Assembly: GCF_003014485.1 (NCBI RefSeq)
Contig: NZ_PYGA01000017.1
Location: 124,001 to 188,000, forward strand
Length of the DNA: 64,000 nucleotides
Direction: 5' to 3'
DNA from: Murinocardiopsis flavida
Lineage (GTDB): Bacteria; Actinomycetota; Actinomycetes; Streptosporangiales; Streptosporangiaceae
Every line of letters starts with the position of its first letter. The stretch's first letter is position 1. Position numbers and translations under genes: made by a program. Of this stretch, positions 20,119 through 28,259 are shown in pieces. Below the pieces are notes generated by a model. The model saw only the letters and a program-made list of their open reading frames with translations, was not told the DNA's origin and searched no databases.

Positions 20119-21015
20119 GTGCCCATTCCCTCCGCATCCTCCCCCGAGGCGACGGCCGCGACCGCGGGGACGCACGGCACCGCCCCCGCCGAGCGGCCCG
20201 CGCCGCGTGCGGGCGTCATGGCGGCGGTCGCCGTCGCCTCCGTGCTCGGTCTCACCGGTGCCGTTGCCGGGGCCGTGGCGGTGACCGACCTCTCCGCGGC
20301 CCCCGAGACCCTGCCGCCCGGTCCGCGCGACCGCGGCGGCCTGGTCGACCAGGAGCGCCCCGCCGACCAGGAGTCCCCGCCCGCGGGCGGTCGCACCGGC
20401 GCGCCCGGCGGAGACGGCGCCGAGGCGCGGCCGTCGCCCGCCGACGCGGCCCCGGCCCCCGCGGCGCAGTGGCTGGAGCGCACGGCCGACGCGACCGGCA
20501 TCCCGCCGCGTGCGCTGCGCGGTTACGCCGCCGCGCAGCTCCGCATGGAGGCCGACCAGCCCGAGTGCAGCCTCTCGTGGCCCACCATCGCCGGGATCGG
20601 ATCGGTCGAGTCCAAGCACGGGACGTTCACCGGCGGCGAGATCGGCCCCGACGGCAGGACGACGGTCGACGTGATCGGCATCCCGCTCAACGGGCGCGAC
20701 AACACCGCGGCCATCCGCGACACCGACAACGGCGCGCTCGACGGCGATTCCGAGTGGGACCGCGCCGTGGGCCCCATGCAGTTCATCCCGTCGACGTGGG
20801 AGACCTGGGGCACCGCCGCCGACGGCGGCGAGCCCGATCCGCACAACATCGACGACGCCGCGCTGAGCGCGGGGCGGTACCTGTGCGCCGACGGCCGCGA
20901 CATGACCACCGACGACGGCTGGTGGGCCGCCCTGATGTCCTACAACCGGTCGACCAGTTACGGCGAGGACGTCCTCCGCACCGCCAAGGGCTACGCCGAC
21001 GCCGCCGTCCGCTGA
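20119..21015 (+). CDS. Secreted or membrane-anchored lytic transglycosylase (SLT type)
   Basis: The GTG start, after AGAGAGG, gives 298 residues. A hydrophobic segment at about residues 32-58 (AGVMAAVAVASVLGLTGAVA) acts as signal anchor, followed by a Pro/Gly/Asp-rich linker. The catalytic domain has IAGIGSVESKHG with the general-acid glutamate, GPMQFIPSTWETWG, and a final MSYNRSTSYGEDVL helix. These are hallmarks of MltB/SLT_2 enzymes, which cleave the MurNAc-GlcNAc bond of peptidoglycan to 1,6-anhydro products. It is located outside the membrane in wall turnover. A hairpin follows the gene. Confidence 0.88.
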   Translation: MPIPSASSPEATAATAGTHGTAPAERPAPRAGVMAAVAVASVLGLTGAVAGAVAVTDLSAAPETLPPGPRDRGGLVDQERPADQESPPAGGRTGAPGGDGAEARPSPADAAPAPAAQWLERTADATGIPPRALRGYAAAQLRMEADQPECSLSWPTIAGIGSVESKHGTFTGGEIGPDGRTTVDVIGIPLNGRDNTAAIRDTDNGALDGDSEWDRAVGPMQFIPSTWETWGTAADGGEPDPHNIDDAALSAGRYLCADGRDMTTDDGWWAALMSYNRSTSYGEDVLRTAKGYADAAVR

Positions 21016-21041
21016 CGGCACCGGCGCCGGCCGCGGCACAC

Positions 21042-21067
21042 CGGGGAGGGCGGGCCCACCCTCCCCG
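21042..21067 (+). terminator. Hairpin after the lytic transglycosylase gene
   Basis: CGGGGAGGG pairs perfectly with CCCTCCCCG across an 8-base loop, 26 bases after the stop codon. There is no T tract. Confidence 0.6.
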
Positions 21068-21155
21068 AGCCGGGTCGACGTCCCGGCTAGCCTGGTGACA
21101 CTGGGAGAAACCGGGTAAACGTCCGGGTGACAGCTCCGTTGGAGAAAGGCGTGCA

Positions 21156-22880
21156 ATGACCGCAGCGCGGATGGGCCCTGACGAGCGAGCCGATGCGCTC
21201 GCAGCCATGGCAGGCAACGAACTCGACCTCCTGGTCGTCGGCGGTGGCATCGTCGGCGCGGGGGTCGCCCTTGACGCGGTGTCGCGGGGCCTCTCCGTGG
21301 GCCTGGTCGAGGCCCGCGACTTCGCCGCCGGCACCTCCAGCAAGTCCAGCAAGCTGGTGCACGGCGGGCTCCGCTACCTGGAGCAGCTCGACTTCGGGCT
21401 GGTCCGCGAGGCGTTGACGGAACGCGGCCTGCTGCTGAAGACGATCGCCCCGCACCTGGTGCGCCCGGTGCCGTTCCTCTACCCGTTGCAGCACCACGTG
21501 TGGGAGCGCGCCTACGTCGCGGCGGGTGTCACGCTGTACGACTCGCTCGCGCTGTCGTCGGGCACCGCGCGGGGGCTGCCGCACCACCGGCACCTGTCCC
21601 GCCGCGGAGCCATGCGGGTGTTCCCCGCGCTCAAGCGCGACGCCCTCGTGGGGGCCGTGCAGTACTGGGACGCCCAGGTCGACGACGCCCGCTTCGTGCT
21701 GACGGTGCTGCGCACCGCGGCGAACTACGGCGCGCGCATCGCCTCGCGGGTGCAGGCCACCGGGTTCCTGCGCGAAGGCGAGCACGTCACCGGCGCGCGG
21801 GTGGTCGACCTGGAGAACGGCGCGGAGTTCCAGATCCGCGCCAAGCAGGTCGTCAACGCGGCGGGGGTGTGGACCGACGACATCCAGGAGATGGTGGGCG
21901 GGCGCGGCCAGATCCACGTGCGCGCGTCCAAGGGCATCCACCTGGTGGTGCCGCGCGACCGCATCCAGGCGTCCTCGGGGCTGATCCTGCGCACCGAGAA
22001 GAGTGTGCTGTTCGTCATCCCGTGGGGGCGGCACTGGATCATCGGCACCACCGACACCGCCTGGGACCTCGACAAGGCGCACCCGGCGGCGAGCCGCACC
22101 GACATCGACTACATCCTCGACCACGTCAACACCGTCCTGCGGGTGCCGCTGAGCCGCGACGACGTCGAGGGCGTGTACGCGGGCCTGCGCCCGCTGCTGT
22201 CGGGGGAGTCCGACGAGACCTCGAAGCTATCGCGCGAGCACACGGTGGCGCACCCGGTGCCGGGGCTGGTCCTCATCGCGGGCGGCAAGTACACCACGTA
22301 CCGCATCATGGCCAAGGACGCCGTGGACGCCGTCGTGCACGGCCTCGGCGGCGGCACGCCGGAGTCCGTCACCGACAGAGTGCCGCTGGTCGGCGCCGAC
22401 GGCTACGCGGCGCTGTGGAACCAGCGGCGGATGATCGCCCGCGACTCCGGCCTGCACGTGTCGCGGGTGCAGCACCTGCTGCGCCGCTACGGCTCGATGA
22501 TCGACGAGCTGCTGGCGCTCATCGCCGAGCAGCCCGACCTGAAGGAGCCGCTGACCGGCGCCGACGACTACCTCCGCGCCGAGGTCGTCTACTCGGCGCG
22601 CTTCGAGGCGGCCCGGCACCTCGACGACGTCCTGAGCCGCCGCACCCGCATCTCGTTCGAGACGTGGGACCGCGGTATCGCCGTCGCCGAGGAGGCGGCC
22701 GCGCTCATGGCCGAGCCGCTGGGGTGGGACAAGAAGCAGGTCGAGCGTGAGGTCGAGTACTACCGCAAGCGCATCGAGGCCGAGCGCGCCGCCCAGGAGC
22801 AGATCAACGACCACGAGGCCGACGCCGTCCAGCACGGCGCCCCCGACATCGTCCCGGAGGCCAAGATCGCCGCACGGTGA
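21156..22880 (+). CDS. glpD: Aerobic glycerol-3-phosphate dehydrogenase
   Basis: This FAD enzyme oxidises glycerol-3-phosphate to dihydroxyacetone phosphate and feeds electrons to quinones at the membrane. The 574-residue protein has the dinucleotide motif DLLVVGGGIVGAGVALDA, the substrate-proximal SSKSSKLVHGGLRYLE, and the conserved GTTDTAWDLDKAHP region. The C-terminal helical domain is complete. A GGAGAAAGG site precedes the ATG at 21156. It is monocistronic, ending in a strong terminator, and its usual actinobacterial neighbourhood is guaB/guaB3. Confidence 0.95.
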   Translation: MTAARMGPDERADALAAMAGNELDLLVVGGGIVGAGVALDAVSRGLSVGLVEARDFAAGTSSKSSKLVHGGLRYLEQLDFGLVREALTERGLLLKTIAPHLVRPVPFLYPLQHHVWERAYVAAGVTLYDSLALSSGTARGLPHHRHLSRRGAMRVFPALKRDALVGAVQYWDAQVDDARFVLTVLRTAANYGARIASRVQATGFLREGEHVTGARVVDLENGAEFQIRAKQVVNAAGVWTDDIQEMVGGRGQIHVRASKGIHLVVPRDRIQASSGLILRTEKSVLFVIPWGRHWIIGTTDTAWDLDKAHPAASRTDIDYILDHVNTVLRVPLSRDDVEGVYAGLRPLLSGESDETSKLSREHTVAHPVPGLVLIAGGKYTTYRIMAKDAVDAVVHGLGGGTPESVTDRVPLVGADGYAALWNQRRMIARDSGLHVSRVQHLLRRYGSMIDELLALIAEQPDLKEPLTGADDYLRAEVVYSARFEAARHLDDVLSRRTRISFETWDRGIAVAEEAAALMAEPLGWDKKQVEREVEYYRKRIEAERAAQEQINDHEADAVQHGAPDIVPEAKIAAR

Positions 22881-22897
22881 CCGAGGTCACCCCGAGG

Positions 22898-22935
22898 GGG
22901 CGTTCCGGGCTATTATGCCCGGAACGCCCTTTTTT
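22898..22935 (+). terminator. Rho-independent terminator of glpD
   Basis: A perfect 13-base-pair stem GGGCGTTCCGGGC / GCCCGGAACGCCC with loop TATTAT is followed by six T. A short GGTGACC/GGTCACC palindrome overlaps the stop codon just before it. Confidence 0.95.
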
Positions 22936-22953
22936 CGCCCTTCCCCCACCGGA

Positions 22954-23673
22954 ATGCGGGCCCTCGTGCAGCAAGCCCCGATGCGGACGATCCGCCGCAC
23001 CCTCTTCCAGGCCGCAATGACGCTCGTCCTGGCCCTGTTCGTGCTGATGTGCGGCTTCGTCGGTGCCATGAGCACGCCTGTTTCAGGCTTTGGCACGACC
23101 GCGCTGGTCGGCCTGCTCCCCAGTGCCGGGACGGCCGTCGTCTGGACGATGGGCTGGTACTGCAAGGTGCGGGTCGGCCCGCAGGGCGTCGTGATCGTCA
23201 ACTGGCTCCACACGCACACAGTCCCGTGGTCGCAGGTCGCAGGTCGCAGGTCGCAGGTCGCGGACGTACGTCGGGCGGGAGCGTTCGCGCTCGTCCTGCG
23301 GTCCGGCGATCGGCTCACGTCCGTGCAGTACGGGGCGGCCCTGGCGGGGGAGCTCACGGGCTACGTGAGCCACCGGCGGCTGCGCGGGATCGTCGCGGAG
23401 CACTTCGAGCGCTACCGGGACGGCGATCCGGCGTTCGCCTACGCGCACCCTCTCGACCTGCGGATCGCCCGCCTGAAGCCGCCGGTCCTGCCTCTGCTCG
23501 CGGGGCTGTGTGCTGCTGAGGGGGTCGTCGTCGGTGCCGGGGGCTCGTCCTCGCGCTGGGGTAGCGCCGTCAGGGGGCGTCGGGGAGGAAGCGGGCGCGG
23601 AGGTCGGGGCGGAGGAACGCGGCGGGCGACGCGATGGACAGGCCGCCGTCGATCGGCAGCACCGTTCCGGTGA
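22954..23673 (+). CDS. PH-domain-like membrane protein with internal heptanucleotide repeat; 3' end doubtful
   Basis: Two hydrophobic segments (about residues 15-45 and 50-70) are followed by a PH-like stretch: VRVGPQGVVIVNWLHTHTVPW, then LRSGDRLTSVQYGAALAGELTGY. This is the layout of small actinobacterial PH-domain membrane proteins. Between them lies SQVAGRRSQVADV, coded by a 7-base repeat. After about residue 190 (VLPLLAGLCAAEG) the sequence becomes Arg/Gly-rich and runs over the 3' end of the convergent dehydrogenase gene. The expected last membrane helices are missing. The gene may be truncated or frameshifted near 23515. The start could also be ATG 22981; neither has a good ribosome-binding site. 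Confidence 0.5.
   Translation: MRALVQQAPMRTIRRTLFQAAMTLVLALFVLMCGFVGAMSTPVSGFGTTALVGLLPSAGTAVVWTMGWYCKVRVGPQGVVIVNWLHTHTVPWSQVAGRRSQVADVRRAGAFALVLRSGDRLTSVQYGAALAGELTGYVSHRRLRGIVAEHFERYRDGDPAFAYAHPLDLRIARLKPPVLPLLAGLCAAEGVVVGAGGSSSRWGSAVRGRRGGSGRGGRGGGTRRATRWTGRRRSAAPFR
23229..23263. repeat. Heptanucleotide tandem repeat (GTCGCAG)n
   Basis: Four perfect GTCGCAG units and a fifth with one change (GTCGCGG) lie head to tail inside the PH-like gene. Compared with the flanking pattern, three units (21 bases, seven codons) look like an in-frame insertion. Slippage by one or two units would shift the frame. Confidence 0.85.
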
Positions 23674-24358
23674 TGAACGACGCCGCGGCGGAGGAGAGGA
23701 ACACCACGGCCGCGGCGACCTCCTCCGGGGTGCCGGTCCGCCCCAGCGGGTAGCCCTCGTGGGCGTTCGGCAGGTCGCCGCCGCCGATGAGGCCCGGCGC
23801 GACCGCGTTGACCCGGATGCCGCGCGGCCCGTACTCCAGTGCGAGTTGGCGGGTCAGGGCCTCCACCCCGCCCTTGGCCGCGGCGTAGCCGGGCAGGCCG
23901 GGCGCCGCGAGGGTCGCGTTGACGGAGCCGACCATGGTGATGGCGGCGCCGCGCGGCAGCAGCGGGAGTGCCGCGCGGCAGGTGGCGAACGCCGAGCCGA
24001 GCGTGACGTCGATGGCCGCGCGCCACTGCGCGTCGGTGGTGTCCGCGGCGGCGGCGACCGGCATCACCGCCGCGGCGGGGACCACCGTGTCGAGCCCGCC
24101 GAGTTCCGCGTGCGCCCAGTGGACGGCGTCGGCGGCCTGGGCCGGGTCGGCGCAGTCTGCGGCGCGGGTGGCGGCGTAGCCGGGCGCGTCGAAGGGGTCG
24201 AGTGCGACGCCCGCGACGGCGGCCCCGGTGTCGGCGAAGGCGCGGGCGGCCGCTGCGGCGATCGCCGAGGAGCCGCCGACGATCAGCACCTTGCGCGCCG
24301 TCTCGGGCACCCCCGGCAGCGCCGTCTCAGGTGTTCCCGGCCGCGCCATCTCAGGCAC
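23570..24358 (-). CDS. Short-chain dehydrogenase/reductase of the sugar-acid cluster
   Basis: The 262-residue Rossmann protein has an atypical cofactor loop, VLIVGGSSAIAAAAARAF, in place of TGxxxGIG. It has the catalytic tyrosine and lysine in GYAAAKGGVEALTRQLALEY, the NAVAPGLI stretch and the final VLPIDGGLS strand. Its start overlaps the aldolase-family stop by 8 bases, so the two are coupled. In non-phosphorylative sugar pathways such dehydrogenases oxidise 2-keto-3-deoxy acids at C4 or act on the sugar itself. That role is inferred from context; the exact substrate is unknown. Confidence 0.8.
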   Translation of the reverse strand: MPEMARPGTPETALPGVPETARKVLIVGGSSAIAAAAARAFADTGAAVAGVALDPFDAPGYAATRAADCADPAQAADAVHWAHAELGGLDTVVPAAAVMPVAAAADTTDAQWRAAIDVTLGSAFATCRAALPLLPRGAAITMVGSVNATLAAPGLPGYAAAKGGVEALTRQLALEYGPRGIRVNAVAPGLIGGGDLPNAHEGYPLGRTGTPEEVAAAVVFLSSAAASFITGTVLPIDGGLSIASPAAFLRPDLRARFLPDAP

Positions 24359-25286
24359 CCCCGGCGGAGCGGGCGAGGACGGTCGCGTAGTCGTCCATCG
24401 GGAGGGCGTCGAGGACGGCGTCGAGACCGGCGCGGGTCCCCTCGTCCAGGTCCGCTGCCGGGAGCCGGACCGCCGCGGAGGCGATGACGCCCCGCCGCAC
24501 CAGCACCTCCTTGTGCACGGCCCAGGCGAGCCCGGCCTGCATTCCGAAGCGGATCAGCGGCAGCAGCCGGGTGAACGACCGGTGCGCCCCGGTGGTGTCG
24601 CCCTTGCCGACCAGCACGAGCACCTCGTCGAGCAGGTCGGTGAACTCGCAGGCCGGCATGGTGCCGACGGCGCCGGCGGCGTACTCCTCCAGCATGAAGA
24701 ACGCGTTCTGCCCGCCCAGGACGGCGAGGTCGCGGCCCGACTCCGCCAGCGCCCGCACGACGGCGGCGACCTTCGGCGCGGTGGGCTGCGCCTCGACCTT
24801 GACCGAGGTGACCCGGTCGAACGCCGCGATCTCCGCGATCGCCCCCGGCGGGATGGCCACCCCGGTGACGCCCGGGGCGTCCTGGATCATGACGTCGAGC
24901 CCGGTCGCCCCCGCCACCTGCCGGTAGAACTCCACGACCTGCGCCGGTCCGGGCTTGACCAGGAACGGCGGCAGCACCATGAGGCCGTCGGCGCCGTGGT
25001 CGGCCGCCTGGCGGGCCTGCTCGATCGCGACCTCGGTGCCGGTCCCGTTCACCCCCGCGGTGATGGTGAACCGGTCGCCGGCCTCGGAGCGGACGGTGTC
25101 GAGGATCCGGGCCCGTTCCGCCGCGGTGAGGGCGAAGCCCTCGCTGGCCATCCCGAAGACGGCGACACCGGCGGCGCCGGACGCGCGCTGGAAGCGCACC
25201 AGGCGGCGCAGTCCCTCGATGTCGAGGCCGCCGTCGGGGTGGAAGGGGGTGGCGAGGATGGGGTGCAGACCGTTGATCGGTTCCAT
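24351..25286 (-). CDS. DHDPS/NanA-family aldolase or dehydratase with altered active site
   Basis: The 311-residue TIM-barrel protein belongs to the dihydrodipicolinate synthase family. The Schiff-base lysine is Lys163 in VTSVKVEAQP. However, the segment that normally reads YN-x-PGRTG is IQDAPGVTG (Gln135-Asp136), so the usual catalytic tyrosine is missing, and GxTGE is replaced by FGMASEG. It is therefore not a lysine-pathway DapA. Next to an enolase-superfamily dehydratase it most likely cleaves or dehydrates a 2-keto-3-deoxy acid, for example 5-keto-4-deoxyglucarate. It begins 39 bases after the dehydratase stop. Confidence 0.8.
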   Translation of the reverse strand: MEPINGLHPILATPFHPDGGLDIEGLRRLVRFQRASGAAGVAVFGMASEGFALTAAERARILDTVRSEAGDRFTITAGVNGTGTEVAIEQARQAADHGADGLMVLPPFLVKPGPAQVVEFYRQVAGATGLDVMIQDAPGVTGVAIPPGAIAEIAAFDRVTSVKVEAQPTAPKVAAVVRALAESGRDLAVLGGQNAFFMLEEYAAGAVGTMPACEFTDLLDEVLVLVGKGDTTGAHRSFTRLLPLIRFGMQAGLAWAVHKEVLVRRGVIASAAVRLPAADLDEGTRAGLDAVLDALPMDDYATVLARSAGGA

Positions 25287-25325
25287 GGTGGCCTTTCGTC
25301 GTGGCGTGCCGGTGGGCAGGCCGGT

Positions 25326-26504
25326 TCAGCGCGTGGTGCGGTGGCGGACCGCGGCGTCGCGGACGGGCTGTTCGGCGATCGCCAGGCCCAGTCCGGGGCC
25401 GTCGGGCAGGGTGAACGCGTCGGCGCGCGCGCCGAGGTCGAATCCGAGGAGCCGGGCCGCGGCGTCGGCGGTCACGGGCTGGTACTCGAAGAACGGGCAG
25501 TCTTCGACGGCGGCGCTGAGGTGGAGGCCCGCGGCGAGCGTCGGGCCGAGGCCCACGGAGTGGTGCGGCGCGAGCGGGGCGTGGTGCGCCGCGGCGAGTT
25601 CGGCGATCGCCGCCGCCTCGGTGATGCCGGTGCGGCCGACGTCGGGCTGGGCGAGGCCGAGCGCCCCGGCGCGCAGCCACTGGGCGAACTCGTAGCGGTT
25701 GCGCAGGGCCTCGCCGACGGCGACGGGGAGTTCCAGCCGGTCGGCGAGGCGGCGGTGCCCCTCGACGTCCTCGGGCGCCATGGGCGCCTCCAGGAACAGG
25801 GCGCCGCGTTCGGCGAGGCCGCGGCCCAGCCGGGTCGCCTCGGGCAGGCCGTACCGCCAGTGCGCGTCCACCGCGAAGCCGATGCGGGGGGCGGCGGCCT
25901 GGACGGCGTCCACGGTGGCGAGGTCGGCCGCGACGCCGTTGCCGAGGTGCAGCTTGACCCGCTCGGCGCCCTTCTCCTGCCAGGCGGCGGCGAGTTCGGC
26001 GCGGCCCGCGTCGGTGGGGCTGGGCAGGCCGGAGACGTAGCAGGGGACCTCGGTCCGGAACGCCCCGCCGAGCAGGGTGGCGACGCTCTGCCCGGTGGCG
26101 TGCCCGGCAAGGTCCCACATGGCGATGTCGAGGGCGGCGAGCGCGTCGGCCTGGTGGCCGACCAGGTGGCCGCGTTCGCGCATGAGGGCGCGCAGCGCCG
26201 CGAAGGCGACCCGGGGGGCCCGCGCGTCCATGCCGATGACCTGCGGGGCGAGCAGCCGGTCGACGATCTCGGCGACGACCTCGGGGCCGACGGGCGCCAG
26301 CGCCTCGCCCCAGCCGGCCGTGCCGTCGTCGGCGGTGACCTTGACCAGCAGGGTCTCGAACCGTGCGGAGTAGAGGCTGCGCCACGGCGCGCGGACCACG
26401 TACCCGGCGTCGGCGGTCAGCTCCGAGCCGTCGGCGAGGGCGCCCAGATAGGGCATGTCGCTCTGCACCTTGAGGACGAAGGTCTGCACTTCGCGGACGT
26501 GCAT
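25326..26504 (-). CDS. Enolase-superfamily (mandelate racemase-like) sugar-acid dehydratase
   Basis: The 392-residue protein starts MHVREVQTF after a GGGAG site; earlier codons lie in the operator region. Metal ligands are in place: Asp213 (VDAHWRY), Glu239 (FLEAP) and Glu265 (VGEAL). A histidine base is available in APHHSVGLGP (His314/315). The second-strand base motif reads KLH (Lys184, His186) in place of the common KxK. This pattern fits the mandelate racemase subgroup, which includes acid-sugar dehydratases forming 2-keto-3-deoxy acids. It heads the minus-strand arm of the cluster, just downstream of an IclR-type operator. Confidence 0.82.
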   Translation of the reverse strand: MHVREVQTFVLKVQSDMPYLGALADGSELTADAGYVVRAPWRSLYSARFETLLVKVTADDGTAGWGEALAPVGPEVVAEIVDRLLAPQVIGMDARAPRVAFAALRALMRERGHLVGHQADALAALDIAMWDLAGHATGQSVATLLGGAFRTEVPCYVSGLPSPTDAGRAELAAAWQEKGAERVKLHLGNGVAADLATVDAVQAAAPRIGFAVDAHWRYGLPEATRLGRGLAERGALFLEAPMAPEDVEGHRRLADRLELPVAVGEALRNRYEFAQWLRAGALGLAQPDVGRTGITEAAAIAELAAAHHAPLAPHHSVGLGPTLAAGLHLSAAVEDCPFFEYQPVTADAAARLLGFDLGARADAFTLPDGPGLGLAIAEQPVRDAAVRHRTTR

Positions 26505-26561
26505 CAAATCTCCCAGCCGAGCGGATCTGTTTCGATAATTTTGCATCCATATTGCATTAGT

Positions 26562-26576
26562 TGCATGGACCATGCA
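26562..26576. promoter_or_regulatory. Probable IclR operator, copy 1 (divergent promoter region)
   Basis: TGCATGGACCATGCA is a perfect 15-base palindrome of the form TGCAT-N5-ATGCA. It lies between the divergent dehydratase and MHS transporter genes. Two extra TTGCAT half-sites occur at 26541-26560 in an AT-rich stretch that may hold the dehydratase promoter. Confidence 0.75.
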
Positions 26577-26702
26577 ATATCAGCGGTGGCCGACGGAGCC
26601 GGCACGCGACGGCGCCGCGGCGACGTCCCTGACCCCGGCCCCGCACACCGCCGGCCGTGTCCGGCACCAGCCCCCCGCACCCGAAAGAACGGCGAGATCG
26701 TC

Positions 26703-28028
26703 ATGACCAGCCAGGCAGGACAGCCGCACGGGACGGCGACAGCAGCCCCACCCACCAGGCGGGAGGTCCGCAAGGTCATCCTCACCGCCGGGCTCGGCCA
26801 TTTCGTCGAATGGTTCGAGATCGGCATCTACGGCGTCATGTCCGGGATCATCGCGGTGAACTTCTTCCCCTCGGCCGACCCGATGGCGGGCCTGCTGTCG
26901 ACCTTCGCGGTGTTCGCCATCGGTTTCGTGATCCGCCCGATCGGCGGCCTGTTCTGGGGCCCGCTGGGCGACCGGATCGGCCGCAACCGGATCCTCGCGA
27001 TCATCATCATGCTGACCTCGGGCTCGACCTTCGCGATCGGGCTCATCCCCTCCTACGCCGCGATCGGCGCACTGGCGCCCGCACTGCTCGTCGCGGTGCG
27101 GCTGGTGCAGGGCTTCGCCGCGGGCGGGGAGAACTCCAGCTCCATCACGCTGCTGTTCGAGTACGCGGAGCGCGACCGCCGCGCCTACGCGACGAGCTGG
27201 CTGACCACGATCGGGTTCGCGGCGTTCGTGTTCGGCTCGGGCCTGGTGCTGGCGATGACGCTGCTCCTCGGCGAGGGCGCCATGAACGACTGGGCGTGGC
27301 GCGTCCCGTTCCTCATCGCCCTGCCGCTCGGCCTGATCGGCCTCTACCTCCGGGTGCGGTTGCAGGACAGCCCGGAGTTCCGCTCGATGGAGGCGCGCGG
27401 CGAGCTCGCCGAGTCGCCGCTGAAGGAGACCTTCCGCTCCGGCGCGCGGGGGATGCTGGTCCTCGGCGCGCTCGCCATCACCAAGGCCGTCGCGCACTGG
27501 ACGCTCCAGACGTTCATGTTCTCCTACCTGGAGACGACCATGGGCTTCACCGTTGTGCAGGCGTTCCTCGCGGGGACGATCTGCCTCACCGTGTGCGCGC
27601 TGCTCATCCCGCCGATGGCGGTCCTGTCCGACCGGATCGGCCGCAAGCCGCTGCTGATCGCGGGCGCGGCCGGGTTCGTCGTGTTCAGCTACCCGGCGCT
27701 GTGGCTCACCTCGCTCGGCGACCCGGTCCTCGCCATCCTCGGCATGATCCTGCTCGGCGTCTGGGTCGCCGCGTTCGACAGCGCCCTCGGCGCCGCAATG
27801 GCCGAGCTGTTCCCGCCGCGGACCCGCAACGGCTCGATCTCGATCGCGTACAACGTCGCGGTGGCCCTGTTCGGCGGGACCGCGCCCTACATCGCGACCT
27901 GGCTGGTCGTGGCGACCGGGCACGACCTCGCGCCGGCGGGCTACATCGTCGCCATCGCGCTGGTGTCGCTGGTGACGGCGGTCCGCATCAGGGAGACCGC
28001 CGGCCCGCGGGCCGCGCCGGCCGCTTGA
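26703..28028 (+). CDS. MHS-family MFS transporter, copy 1
   Basis: The 441-residue protein has 12 predicted membrane segments. Early on it carries GHFVEWFEIGIYG, the signature of the metabolite:H+ symporter family (KgtP, ShiA, ProP). The loop DRIGRNRILA follows helix 3, and a second DRIGRKPLLIAG loop occurs after helix 8. It imports an organic acid with protons. It is a close paralog of the transporter at 29369-30694, with the same length and motif layout. It stands divergent from the dehydratase operon across operator copy 1. Confidence 0.9.
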   Translation: MTSQAGQPHGTATAAPPTRREVRKVILTAGLGHFVEWFEIGIYGVMSGIIAVNFFPSADPMAGLLSTFAVFAIGFVIRPIGGLFWGPLGDRIGRNRILAIIIMLTSGSTFAIGLIPSYAAIGALAPALLVAVRLVQGFAAGGENSSSITLLFEYAERDRRAYATSWLTTIGFAAFVFGSGLVLAMTLLLGEGAMNDWAWRVPFLIALPLGLIGLYLRVRLQDSPEFRSMEARGELAESPLKETFRSGARGMLVLGALAITKAVAHWTLQTFMFSYLETTMGFTVVQAFLAGTICLTVCALLIPPMAVLSDRIGRKPLLIAGAAGFVVFSYPALWLTSLGDPVLAILGMILLGVWVAAFDSALGAAMAELFPPRTRNGSISIAYNVAVALFGGTAPYIATWLVVATGHDLAPAGYIVAIALVSLVTAVRIRETAGPRAAPAA

Positions 28029-28139
28029 GAGGGCCGGGTCCGGCGGCGGCGCGGGCGCGGTAGGCCCCGCGCCCCGCTGGATCCGCGTCCTGATTCTGCG
28101 CACCATGTTTCCGGATTATTGCATCGCTATTGCGCTCAA

Positions 28140-28154
28140 TGCATTGATCATGCA
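28140..28154. promoter_or_regulatory. Probable IclR operator, copy 2
   Basis: TGCATTGATCATGCA has the same TGCAT-N5-ATGCA arms as the other two sites. It is 105 bases before the epimerase-like gene, and a further TTGCAT half-site lies at 28119-28125. Confidence 0.72.
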
Positions 28155-28259
28155 ATATCGACCGTGTGGGATCGCGTACCTGAGCGGCGCGGTCTCGGCA
28201 CGACAGTCGCCCGGACGGCGGACCGCCCGGGCACCACGCGGAGGAAGAGGGACCCGCCC

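Noticed and set aside
24351-25286. Assignment as DapA of lysine biosynthesis
   Set aside because: The active-site tyrosine motif is absent, and the gene sits in a catabolic cluster under an IclR-type operator.
24228-26702. Frame open for 2.5 kb ahead of the first MHS transporter
   Set aside because: It is antisense to three well-supported enzymes. The transporter begins at ATG 26703 with its usual N-terminus.
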